This document shows positions 34,139-40,233 of a DNA stretch of 64,000 nt, one piece after another. The first letter of the stretch is position 1; the number at the start of each line of letters is the position of its first letter. The position numbers and the translations under genes are program-made. Origin of the DNA: Hymenobacter monticola (GTDB lineage: Bacteria; Bacteroidota; Bacteroidia; Cytophagales; Hymenobacteraceae). The stretch is taken from NCBI RefSeq assembly GCF_022811645.1, contig NZ_CP094534.1, forward strand, positions 3,038,001-3,102,000, written 5' to 3'. The notes below the pieces were generated by a model. It was not told the DNA's origin. It was given only the letters and a program-made list of their open reading frames with translations, and made no database searches.

Positions 34139-34289
34139 CAAAAGCAAACAACCATGTACCGCCACACATTCCTCACCAGCAATTCGGATAAGATGCAGTC
34201 AGAACGACTGCTTCCGCTCGGTACGTTTGCCTGATTTCACCTCTCTGCTGAAACCTGACACCGCCCGAGCCCGTAAGCTCGGGTTTTTT
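34139..34289 (+). ncRNA. Putative structured small RNA with a 26-codon frame
   Basis: The segment runs from a good promoter to an intrinsic terminator (CCCGAGC/GCTCGGG, 34264-34283, then six T). It can fold with GTACCG pairing CGGTAC around the perfect hairpin GCAGTC-AGAAC-GACTGC. It also contains a 26-residue frame from the ATG at 34154 (MYRHTFLTSNS... ending LPLGTFA), which may or may not be translated. It lies upstream of the RNA-repair island, on the same strand. Confidence 0.55.
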
Positions 34290-34296
34290 GTTGCTA

Positions 34297-34495
34297 GCCG
34301 GTTATCAACCGCTTACCTCATTCCATCCATGCGCAATATCCGCCCCAGTTACCTGCCCAAACAATTCCAGCTCCGGCCCAATGGCGGCTTGTTGGATGGG
34401 TGCGGCCGTGCTTTTCTTCTTTGTTGGAAACGCTGATAACTTCGGCGTAAACTTCCGCGAAATTGAAAAGCCCGGCCCTGAAAAGCCGGGCTTTT
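34297..34495 (+). ncRNA. Second putative structured small RNA
   Basis: GCCG-GTTATCA (34297-34307) pairs with TGATAAC-CGGC (34434-34446, 2-base bulge), closing a domain of about 150 bases. This is followed by a strong terminator AAAAGCCCGGC/GCCGGGCTTTT (34466-34495). A 35-codon frame from 34329 is embedded but looks non-coding. No promoter of its own was found, so it may be read through from the preceding small transcript. Confidence 0.45.
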
Positions 34496-34842
34496 TCGTG
34501 TAATTAATTCCCAAATAAAATCTTGTTTTTATTTGAACGGAAGAGGTGCGTATAATTCAAATAGAATTAACGAATGCTTTCTGTTTAATTAATTGCTACT
34601 CGCTAATTCATCTGCAAATCTCTGCACTTCCACCTTTCTAATTCCTTTTTTCACCGTGCGTTTCTTAGCTCCACCCCCCGCATATCGGCCCCTTGCAGCG
34701 GGCCGGCTGCTCCAGCCAGCAGCCCATTGGTTGCGCCCTGCGCGAACCCGAAAACGGCTGAAATCGGGCCGCTCACTGCGGGCGCCCACTTCTCCATATC
34801 GAAAACCTAGCTAGGCACTGTCTGCGGGCAGGCCGCCGCTTT

Positions 34843-36135
34843 ATGGCAAACCGTAACAAACCCCTTTCGGCGGAAGCTTACCGCCGGAAACAGGCCGGTG
34901 CCGCCCTCGCGCGGCACGTCGACTGGCGCAATTGGCCCCAGTCCAAGCAAGTAGAATACATGTTTTCCTTCGGCTCGCCGCACGCACTGTACGAAGAATT
35001 GGGCGTCGATTCGGCCCTGGCGCAGCTTTATGCAGCGTGCGTGGCAGGCCGCACCGGACCGGAGCAGGGCAGCGCGCTCGGCGCCTTGCGGGCGCTGGCA
35101 ACCAAACGCACCGGCCTGCTGCACCGCCCCGAACTGGCCCCAAACGTGGCCGCGCTGGCCAGCCGCTACGCCAAGCGAGTGCGCGAAGTGGCCGACTGGA
35201 AACCCAGGAGCAACAACGTGTTCCGGCAACTGGCCAGCTTGGTTCGGCACTTGTTCGACCGATACGGCAACGCGCCGGACTGGCTGATTGAGTCCTGGAC
35301 GCGGCCAACGCTGGCCCAGGACGGCGTGTCCCTGCCCGATTTGACTTTGCACCTCGGGCAGGGACACTCGCTGCGCAGCTTCCCTCGGCTGCCCGTGCCC
35401 ATCAGCAAACGGCTGGAGCACGGCATGCGGGAAGCGCCCGCCGGTTGCACCTTCCGCGAAGCCCTGCGCTACGCCCAGCTCGCCGCCCGCGGCGCATTGG
35501 AGTGGTGGGGCGTGGTGATGGAGTCGCGCCTGGGCCGCGCGGCTTTGGTCGATGATGGCTTCTGGCTGAGCGTGGTGGACTTTTTCGTCGCTTCGCCCAT
35601 GGTCGACCCGCGCCATTTTGGCCCCGTCTGCGACTGGATTCATCAGAAGCGCAGTGTCGGCATCGGGCCCGAGCCAGCCCAGCCGGGCTTCACCCTCAAG
35701 GGCCGCAGCATGGCCTCCGTGCTGGCCCAAACCGAGCAGTGGCACAATGGCCAAGCCCGGACGCGTCGCCAATCGGGAGGCGCTAATGTGGCCAGCAGCT
35801 GGCCGGGCCTGCCGGTGGATAATTTTCTGGACGGCCCGGTGCGCATCGAACAGCTCACCACCGGCGCGCAGCTGCAGAAAGAGGGCAACGCGCAGCGCAA
35901 CTGCGTGGCCACCTACCTGCAATCGTGTCTGGCGGGCCGCTGCGGCATCTTTTCGCTGACCGTGGACGGCACCCGCGGCCTGACCATCGAGGTAAACGCC
36001 CACCGCACCGTGGTGCAGGTGCGCGGCCGCTACAACCGCTGGATGACGCCGCAGGAACACGCCTGGATAATCCAGTGGCTCAGCCAGTCCCGCCTGGTGC
36101 TGTCGAAGCACGTCGGCGTGGATTGGCAGGACTAA
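34843..36135 (+). CDS. PcfJ-like protein
   Basis: This 430-residue cytoplasmic protein has a C-terminal region (about 343-412) that matches the PcfJ-domain pattern: LQKEGNAQRNCVATY with the Asn/His-Cys-Val-x2-Tyr core, then CGIFSLTVDGTRGLTIEV and VVQVRGRYNRWMT. PcfJ was named from a conjugative plasmid; its biochemical activity is not established to my knowledge. The N-terminal two thirds is helical and basic without known motifs. It is the first gene of the island ahead of the Ro60-like protein, separated from it by a nested dyad repeat. A role in RNA handling is inferred from this context only. Confidence 0.7.
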   Translation: MANRNKPLSAEAYRRKQAGAALARHVDWRNWPQSKQVEYMFSFGSPHALYEELGVDSALAQLYAACVAGRTGPEQGSALGALRALATKRTGLLHRPELAPNVAALASRYAKRVREVADWKPRSNNVFRQLASLVRHLFDRYGNAPDWLIESWTRPTLAQDGVSLPDLTLHLGQGHSLRSFPRLPVPISKRLEHGMREAPAGCTFREALRYAQLAARGALEWWGVVMESRLGRAALVDDGFWLSVVDFFVASPMVDPRHFGPVCDWIHQKRSVGIGPEPAQPGFTLKGRSMASVLAQTEQWHNGQARTRRQSGGANVASSWPGLPVDNFLDGPVRIEQLTTGAQLQKEGNAQRNCVATYLQSCLAGRCGIFSLTVDGTRGLTIEVNAHRTVVQVRGRYNRWMTPQEHAWIIQWLSQSRLVLSKHVGVDWQD

Positions 36136-36145
36136 TGCGGGAAAT

Positions 36146-36321
36146 CTCACCCCCGGCCCCTCTCCCCAGGAGAGGGGAGCCTAACGATTTGTAGCGCGGA
36201 CTTTTAGTCCGCGAGCCTCTGAATTTTTAAAAGACGCATTTCACTCGCGGACTAAAAGTCCGCGCTACATCACCCACGCCGCTGTGGCTCCCCTCTCCTG
36301 GGGAGAGGGGCTGGGGGTGAG
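36146..36321. repeat. Nested double inverted repeat
   Basis: An outer pair of 36-base arms (36146-36181 and 36286-36321, one mismatch; contains CCCCTCTCCCCAGGAGAGGG) encloses an inner perfect 26-base pair (36190-36215 and 36244-36269; TGTAGCGCGGACTTTTAG). The inner element has the TGTAG/CTACA borders shared by other dyads in this window. It looks like one REP-like element inserted in another. Confidence 0.85.
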
Positions 36322-36369
36322 GTTCCGCCGGCTGCACCAATAGAAAAATCAACTCAAAATCCTACCACT

Positions 36370-37893
36370 ATGCGCTTCAACTTCTTCTCTCGAAATACCG
36401 CTCCGACGGTAAACCACGAAGGCGCACCCGCCTTCACGCTCACGCCGCAGGTGGAGCTGTACGCCGCCGTGGCCACCGCCGCGCTCAGCGACCAGTTCTA
36501 TGAAAAAGCCGACACCCGGCTGGCGCGTTTGCGCGAGTTGGTGGCGAAGAACGAGCCGCGGTTCGTGGCGCAGTTGGCGGTGTATGCCCGTGAGAGCCTG
36601 AACCTGCGCTCGGTGCCGCTGGTGCTGTGCGTGGAGCTGGCCCGCCTGCACCGCGGCGACAGCCTCGTGAGCCGCCTGGTGGCCCGCGTGGTGCAGCGCC
36701 CCGATGAAATCACGGAATTGCTGGCCTTCTACGCCCAAGCCAACGGCCGGAGCGGGACCAAAATCCTCAACCGCCTCTCCAAGCAGCTGCAAAAAGGCCT
36801 GGCGCTCAGCTTCAACCGTTTCGATGGCTACCAGCTGGCCAAGTACGACCGCGACGGGGCGGTGCGCCTACGCGATGCCCTCTTCCTCGTTCACCCGAAT
36901 GCGAAAGATGAGGCCCAGCAAGCCCTGTTCGACCAGTTGGTGCGCGGCGAATTGCCCACGCCCTACACTTGGGAAACCGAGCTGTCGGCGGTAGGGCAGG
37001 AGACCTTCGCCACCGAGGCGGACCAGCAAACGGCCGTCCGCCAGACCTGGGAAACGCTCATTGACAGCGGCAAGCTGGGTTACATGGCCTTGCTCCGTAA
37101 CCTGCGCAACATCATAGAAGCCAACGTTTCGGCTGCGGTGATTGAAAAAGTGTGCGACACGCTGGCCGACCGGTTTGCGGTGGCGCGCAGCAGGCAGTTG
37201 CCGTTCCGCTTCCTGGCCGCTTACCGTGAGGTGAAAGCCTTGCCAAGCGGCCACGTGGCCGGCGTGCTGGCGGCCCTGGAAACGGCCATTGCACACAGCG
37301 CCGTGAACCTGCGCGGTTTCGGGCACGACACCCGCGTGGTGCTGGCCTGCGACGTGTCGGGCTCGATGCAACAGCCCATTTCGGCCCGCAGCAAAGTGCT
37401 GCTCTACGACGTGGGCCTGGTGCTGAGCATGTTGCTGCAAAGCCGCTGCCAGAACGTGGTTACCGGCATGTTCGGCAACATCTGGAAGCGCATCAGCCTG
37501 CCCCGCGGCCCGGTGCTGCGCAACGTGGACGAGCTCTACCAGCGCGAAGGCGAGGTGGGCTACGCCACCAACGGCCACTTGGTGGTAGAGGAGCTGTTGT
37601 TGCGCCGAGAAGTGGTGGACAAGGTGATGATTTTCACCGACTGCCAGCTCTGGAACAGCACCGGCGACGGCGGGGTGTTCGGCCGCATCTGGGCCGACTA
37701 CCGCCGCACCGTGGCGCCCCACGCCCGCCTCTACCTCTTCGACCTGGCCGGGCACGGCACCGCCCCGCTGGAAGTGCGCCCCGAAACGGGCGTGGCCCTC
37801 CTCGCCGGCTGGTCCGACAAGGTGTTCGACGTGCTGAGCGCGCTGGACAACGGCGGCTCGGCGCTGACGGAAATCGAGAAAATTGAATTGTAA
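36370..37893 (+). CDS. rsr: TROVE-domain Ro60 orthologue (Rsr)
   Basis: This 507-residue protein is an RNA-binding ring of HEAT-like helices (TROVE module, residues about 20-310: FYEKADTRLARLRELVAKNEPRFVAQLAVYARE, LNRLSKQLQKGLALSFNRFDGYQLAKYDRDG). A von Willebrand A domain follows, with MIDAS motif DVSGSM at 328-333. Ro60 proteins bind Y RNAs on the outer surface and misfolded RNA ends in the ring. Bacterial Rsr works with exoribonucleases in Deinococcus and lies beside rtcBA in Salmonella. Here two Y RNA genes follow directly and five more lie downstream. Length and domain order are typical. Confidence 0.93.
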   Translation: MRFNFFSRNTAPTVNHEGAPAFTLTPQVELYAAVATAALSDQFYEKADTRLARLRELVAKNEPRFVAQLAVYARESLNLRSVPLVLCVELARLHRGDSLVSRLVARVVQRPDEITELLAFYAQANGRSGTKILNRLSKQLQKGLALSFNRFDGYQLAKYDRDGAVRLRDALFLVHPNAKDEAQQALFDQLVRGELPTPYTWETELSAVGQETFATEADQQTAVRQTWETLIDSGKLGYMALLRNLRNIIEANVSAAVIEKVCDTLADRFAVARSRQLPFRFLAAYREVKALPSGHVAGVLAALETAIAHSAVNLRGFGHDTRVVLACDVSGSMQQPISARSKVLLYDVGLVLSMLLQSRCQNVVTGMFGNIWKRISLPRGPVLRNVDELYQREGEVGYATNGHLVVEELLLRREVVDKVMIFTDCQLWNSTGDGGVFGRIWADYRRTVAPHARLYLFDLAGHGTAPLEVRPETGVALLAGWSDKVFDVLSALDNGGSALTEIEKIEL

Positions 37894-37906
37894 ATAATAC
37901 GCGGAA

Positions 37907-37937
37907 CGGCCGGGCAATAAAGCGGAACCCCCGGCCG
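37907..37937 (+). other. Hairpin between rsr and the first Y RNA
   Basis: CGGCCGGG (37907-37914) pairs with CCCGGCCG (37930-37937). There is no T-run, so it may stabilise the rsr mRNA end or mark a processing point ahead of the first Y RNA. Confidence 0.5.
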
Positions 37938-37947
37938 CCTCAGAAAT

Positions 37948-38060
37948 AAAACCGGCGCCGTAGCTGCGCCCTACTTCGTCCTGAAAACACGCTAGAAGCT
38001 TAAGTGCTTCGCTGTGCCTTGGGCACAGTACCGTGGGTGCCGCGACAGTTGCCCGGTTTT
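37948..38060 (+). ncRNA. Y RNA 1 (no tRNA-like domain)
   Basis: Perfect outer stem AAAACCGG/CCGGTTTT (37948-37955 with 38053-38060). The internal loop has GGCGCCGTAG on the 5' strand and ACAGTTGCCC on the 3' strand. The inner stem is GCTGCGCCC/GGGTGCCGC (37963-37971 with 38035-38043, one mismatch) and the ACTTCG motif follows it. The apical part folds into two simple hairpins, GAAGC-GCTTC and CTGTGCC-TTG-GGCACAG, with no T-loop. It lies directly downstream of rsr, like bacterial Y RNA genes. The call rests on the core shared by all seven elements. Confidence 0.8.
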
Positions 38061-38068
38061 AGCTGCCT

Positions 38069-38210
38069 CCGGTTGGGTGCCGTAGGCAGGCGCTACTTCG
38101 TGGTAAAGTTCTCGGTTGAAATACGTTTCATCTCGCGGGTTCGAATCCCGTTTCCGCTTCGGGCGGAAGACGAAAACATTGCGCCTGTCGCTTGTTGCCC
38201 CAACCTTTTT
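38069..38210 (+). ncRNA. Y RNA 2 with T-arm and capped acceptor-like stem
   Basis: Outer stem GGTTGGG/CCCAACC (38071-38077 with 38199-38205) followed by five T. The internal loop is GGGTGCCGTAG opposite CTTGTTGCCCC. The inner stem is GCAGGCGC/GCGCCTGT and the ACTTCG motif is present. The apical module has a canonical T-arm CGGG-TTCGAAT-CCCG (38136-38150). It is followed at once by the stem TTCCGC/GCGGAA capped by a short loop, as in a tRNA acceptor whose ends are joined. No D-arm consensus was found. It starts 10 bases after Y RNA 1. Confidence 0.82.
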
Positions 38211-38236
38211 AGCTGCTGAAAAGCAGGTTAATAAAC

Positions 38237-38287
38237 CCCGGGAATAATATTCTTCAACAATAAAGCGGCCGTTATTCCCGGGCCGCT
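38237..38287 (+). promoter_or_regulatory. Mutually exclusive hairpins upstream of the PARG gene
   Basis: Stem A pairs CCCGGGAATAA (38237-38247) with TTATTCCCGGG (38272-38282). Stem B pairs AGCGGCC (38264-38270) with GGCCGCT (38281-38287). They compete for 38281-38282 and cross each other, so this 5' leader could switch between two shapes before the ATG at 38313. Confidence 0.45.
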
Positions 38288-38312
38288 GCCCACTAAGCTC
38301 TACCCTTTTGCC

Positions 38313-39170
38313 ATGACGCCTAATACCATCAACCGCGACGTTCGCACCCGCATTGCCCTCAGCACGCTGGCCGCGCTGGAGCAGGGCGGCTACCAAACCG
38401 CCGCCGGCCAGCCGGTTTCCCTGGCGGCCAGCCAGAAAGCCGCCGAAACCGGCAGCCGCCTCTACCGCCCCGCCGATGCCGAAAGTCTCCTAAAGGAGTT
38501 CGACCAGCCCGGTGGCGCCCCGGCTGCAGTGCGCGTGTACCACGCCACCACGCTGGAGGCGGCGGCCGCTTTGGTAGCTGATGGCGGCCGGATGGGCTGC
38601 CTGAACTTCGCCTCGGCGCGCAACCCGGGCGGCGGTTTCCTGGGCGGCAGCCAGGCGCAGGAGGAAAGCCTGGCGCGGTCGTCAGGCCTGTACCCGTGCC
38701 TGCTGCAGTTCCGGGAGATGTACTCGTACAACGCCCGGCCCGACAGCACGGCCCTCTACAGCGACTACTTCAGCTATGCGCCGGGCGTGCCGGTGTTTCG
38801 CGGCGAAGCAGGGGAGTGGCTGCCCGAGCCGTTTCTATTGGACATCATCACGGCGCCGGCCGTGAACGCCGGGGCGCTGCAACGCAACAACCCGGAACTG
38901 CTGCCCGAACTGGTGCCCACCATGCGCCGGCGTACTCGCCTGGTGCTGGCCGCGGCCGCCCGCCACGGCATCGACCACCTGATTCTCGGGGCCTGGGGCT
39001 GCGGCGTGTTTGGCAACGACCCGGCCCAGATTGCCGAGCTGTTTGCCGAAGTGCTGGCCGAGCCCAACATCCGGGGCCGGTTCCGCCGGCTCGATTTTGC
39101 GGTGTTCGACCCGAAGCCGCCGCAAGCCACGCTGCAAACCTTCGAACGCATACTAAAACCACTTTTCTAA
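38313..39170 (+). CDS. Bacterial PARG-type macrodomain hydrolase
   Basis: The 285-residue protein is of the TIGR02452 type. It carries the poly(ADP-ribose) glycohydrolase signature GGGFLGGSQAQEE (106-118), in which the second Glu of the QEE is the catalytic residue in characterised PARGs. NFASARNPGG precedes it, and HLILGAWGCGVFGNDP is typical of the C-terminal macrodomain half. It would remove ADP-ribose from protein or, given this island, from RNA ends; the RNA role is inference. It lies between two groups of Y RNA genes and starts at the ATG at 38313 after a structured leader. Confidence 0.88.
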   Translation: MTPNTINRDVRTRIALSTLAALEQGGYQTAAGQPVSLAASQKAAETGSRLYRPADAESLLKEFDQPGGAPAAVRVYHATTLEAAAALVADGGRMGCLNFASARNPGGGFLGGSQAQEESLARSSGLYPCLLQFREMYSYNARPDSTALYSDYFSYAPGVPVFRGEAGEWLPEPFLLDIITAPAVNAGALQRNNPELLPELVPTMRRRTRLVLAAAARHGIDHLILGAWGCGVFGNDPAQIAELFAEVLAEPNIRGRFRRLDFAVFDPKPPQATLQTFERILKPLF

Positions 39171-39191
39171 CCGTTTAACCCTTAATTCTAC

Positions 39192-39276
39192 TTGCCGACA
39201 TGAGGAAGACGGCTGCCCACTTGGGGCAGTCGCCGACCGGGACGGCGCCACTGCGTGTGCCGTCCCAACCCGGCAG
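39192..39276 (+). ncRNA. Three-way structured element ahead of Y RNA 3
   Basis: A closing pairing TTGCCG/CGGCAG is possible. It encloses hairpin GGCTGCCC-x5-GGGCAGTC and the perfect hairpin GGGACGGC-x12-GCCGTCCC. It lacks the Y-core motifs. It could be a separate small RNA, a processing signal, or the remnant of another member of the array. Confidence 0.4.
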
Positions 39277-39285
39277 AATCCGCAT

Positions 39286-39418
39286 GGTTCGGGTGCCGTA
39301 GGCGGGCGTTACTTCGCTTGGTGAAAGAAGGGCCCTTCGGGACCTTTCTCGGGTTCGATTCCCCCTCCGTAGCCCCGGCTGCGGTTGACACGCCTGCCGC
39401 TTTTTGCCCCGAATTTCC
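39286..39418 (+). ncRNA. Y RNA 3 with T-loop and 7-bp capped acceptor stem
   Basis: Outer stem TTCGGG/CCCGAA (39288-39293 with 39408-39413). The 5' loop is GGGTGCCGTAG and the 3' loop is CCGCTTTTTGCCCC. The inner stem is GGCGGGCG/CGCCTGCC and the ACTTCG motif is present. The apical module has GGG-TTCGATT-CCC (39351-39363) and, after three bases, a stem of seven pairs CCGTAGC/GCTGCGG (39367-39384) capped by CCCG. Seven pairs is the length of a tRNA acceptor stem. The D-arm is missing or reduced. Confidence 0.82.
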
Positions 39419-39438
39419 GGACAAAGCCGGGTGAAATA

Positions 39439-39484
39439 TGTTTCCGGACGGGTGCCATAGCAGGGCCTTTCTTATCTGGAAACA
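39439..39484 (+). ncRNA. Truncated Y-like hairpin
   Basis: A 46-base hairpin with perfect stem TGTTTCC/GGAAACA contains GGGTGCCATAG, one base off the 5' Y-core motif, but no 3' partner motif. It is probably a degenerate or minimal copy between Y RNAs 3 and 4. Confidence 0.4.
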
Positions 39485-39490
39485 AAAGCT

Positions 39491-39646
39491 TGCATTGGGT
39501 GCCGTAGGCGAGTGTTCCTTCGTTTATGTTGTTCCAATTGGAATCGGGGGTTCGAATCCCTCCTTCAGCTGGCAATGGCTGAGGTGGCTGAGTGGTCGAA
39601 AGCGCAATACCGTTCTAGTCACTCGCCGCTTTTTTGCCCCAATGCA
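39491..39646 (+). ncRNA. Y RNA 4 with permuted tRNA-Ser/Leu-like domain
   Basis: Perfect outer stem TGCATTGGG/CCCAATGCA (39491-39499 with 39638-39646). Core loops are GGGTGCCGTAG and CGCTTTTTTGCCCC. The inner stem GGCGAGTG/CACTCGCC is perfect. The apical domain reads, in order: T-arm GGGGG-TTCGAAT-CCCTCC (around 39546-39563), 7-bp acceptor CTTCAGC/GCTGAGG (39563-39569 with 39578-39584) capped by eight bases, then TGGCTGAGTGGTCGAAAGCGC (39585-39605 region), the D-arm style of class II tRNAs. Order T-arm, acceptor, D-arm is the reverse of a tRNA gene, so the Y stem stands where the anticodon arm would be. Confidence 0.88.
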
Positions 39647-39652
39647 TTGATT

Positions 39653-39814
39653 TCAACTCCTGTCCGGGTGTCGTAGCCCGGCCATACTTCGCACCCTTAA
39701 TGCCCAGGTCGCGGGTTCGAACCCCGCCGGAAGCCATCCAAAGACGGTTGCCGTAGCTCAGTTGATAGAGCAGGACTAGAAGGCCGGGCGTTTGTTGCCC
39801 CGGGCAGGGATTGA
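39653..39814 (+). ncRNA. Y RNA 5 with permuted tRNA-like domain
   Basis: A long outer stem runs from TCAACTCCTGTCCGGG (39653-39668) to CCCGGGCAGGGATTGA (39799-39814), followed by a T-run. Core loops are GGGTGTCGTAG and GTTTGTTGCCCC. The inner stem GCCCGGCC/GGCCGGGC is perfect and the ACTTCG motif is present. The apical domain has a perfect T-arm GCGGG-TTCGAAC-CCCGC (39711-39727), acceptor-like CGGAAGCC/GGTTGCCG (one mismatch, capped by ten bases), TA, and a perfect D-arm GCTC-AGTTGATA-GAGC (39756-39771). AGGTC before the T-arm looks like a tRNA variable loop. Confidence 0.9.
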
Positions 39815-39818
39815 TTTT

Positions 39819-39921
39819 TGTGTAGAGACGCGACACTTCGCGTCTTGGCGTCCGTGCCGTTCGCCGGTCAGTTCGCCCAAATCGTTCAGCGTGGAGACAC
39901 GAAGTGTCGCGTCTCCACACA
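39819..39921. repeat. REP-like dyad between Y RNAs 5 and 6
   Basis: Arms 39819-39840 (TGTGTAGAGACGCGACAC...) and 39900-39921 match at 21 of 22 positions as complements. Each arm can also form its own small hairpin. The left border carries the GTAG end common to several dyads here. It interrupts the Y RNA array and may be a later insertion. Confidence 0.8.
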
Positions 39922-39927
39922 CCTCAC

Positions 39928-40013
39928 GGCCGGATGCCGTAGTCTTGCGCTACTTCGACCTGTCACGTCGGCCCCTGGGCCAATACGCAGGACGCCTGTT
40001 GCTCCGGTTTTTT
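39928..40013 (+). ncRNA. Y RNA 6 (short form)
   Basis: Outer stem GGCCGGA/TCCGGTT (39928-39934 with 40003-40009) is followed by T. Core loops are GGATGCCGTAG and GCCTGTTGCTCC. The inner stem is GTCTTGCG/CGCAGGAC (one G-U) and the ACTTCG motif is present. The apical part is a single small hairpin GGCC-CCT-GGGCC with no tRNA-like features. At 86 bases it is the smallest complete member and resembles Y RNA 1. Confidence 0.8.
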
Positions 40014-40020
40014 CTGAATT

Positions 40021-40166
40021 AAAACGGGCTGGTGCCGTAGCACCGCCTTACTTCGTTAGGGACGATGGGGTCGCCGGTTCGATTCCGGCTCGTGGGTTCC
40101 GGCCCATGGTAGCTCAGTTGGTAGAGCACACATGCAGGCGTTGCGCCTTGTTGCCCGGTCCGTTTT
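40021..40166 (+). ncRNA. Y RNA 7 with complete permuted tRNA-like domain
   Basis: Outer stem AAAACGGGCTGG/CCGGTCCGTTTT (40021-40032 with 40155-40166, wobble pairs only). Core loops are TGGTGCCGTAG and CTTGTTGCCCG. The inner stem is GCACCGCC/GGCGTTGC (one mismatch) and the ACTTCG motif is present. The apical domain has a perfect T-arm GCCGG-TTCGATT-CCGGC (40073-40089), seven-pair acceptor TCGTGGG/CCCATGG (40090-40096 with 40103-40109) capped by six bases, TA, and a perfect D-arm GCTC-AGTTGGTA-GAGC (40112-40127). Only the anticodon arm is absent, replaced by the Y stem. The RtcB start lies 67 bases on. Confidence 0.92.
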
Positions 40167-40233
40167 ATTTCTTTTTCATCATCAACGAATGAGGCTCAAA
40201 TATTCGCCTCAACCTCGTGCAACGACCATGCTC

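Noticed and set aside
34297..34446. Additional Y RNA
   Set aside because: It has a closing stem but neither the GGGUGCCGUAG nor the UUGUUGCCCC motif nor ACUUCG, so it was kept as an unassigned structured RNA.
39540..40130. Ordinary tRNA genes suggested by GTTCGAATCC and GCTCAGTTGGTAGAGC sequences
   Set aside because: In each case the T-arm comes before the D-arm, the acceptor strands are joined by a short cap, and no anticodon arm is present. They are parts of Y RNAs, not tRNA genes.
40132..40233. N-terminal extension of RtcB copy 1
   Set aside because: It would begin inside Y RNA 7, and the second RtcB starts at the equivalent of 40234.
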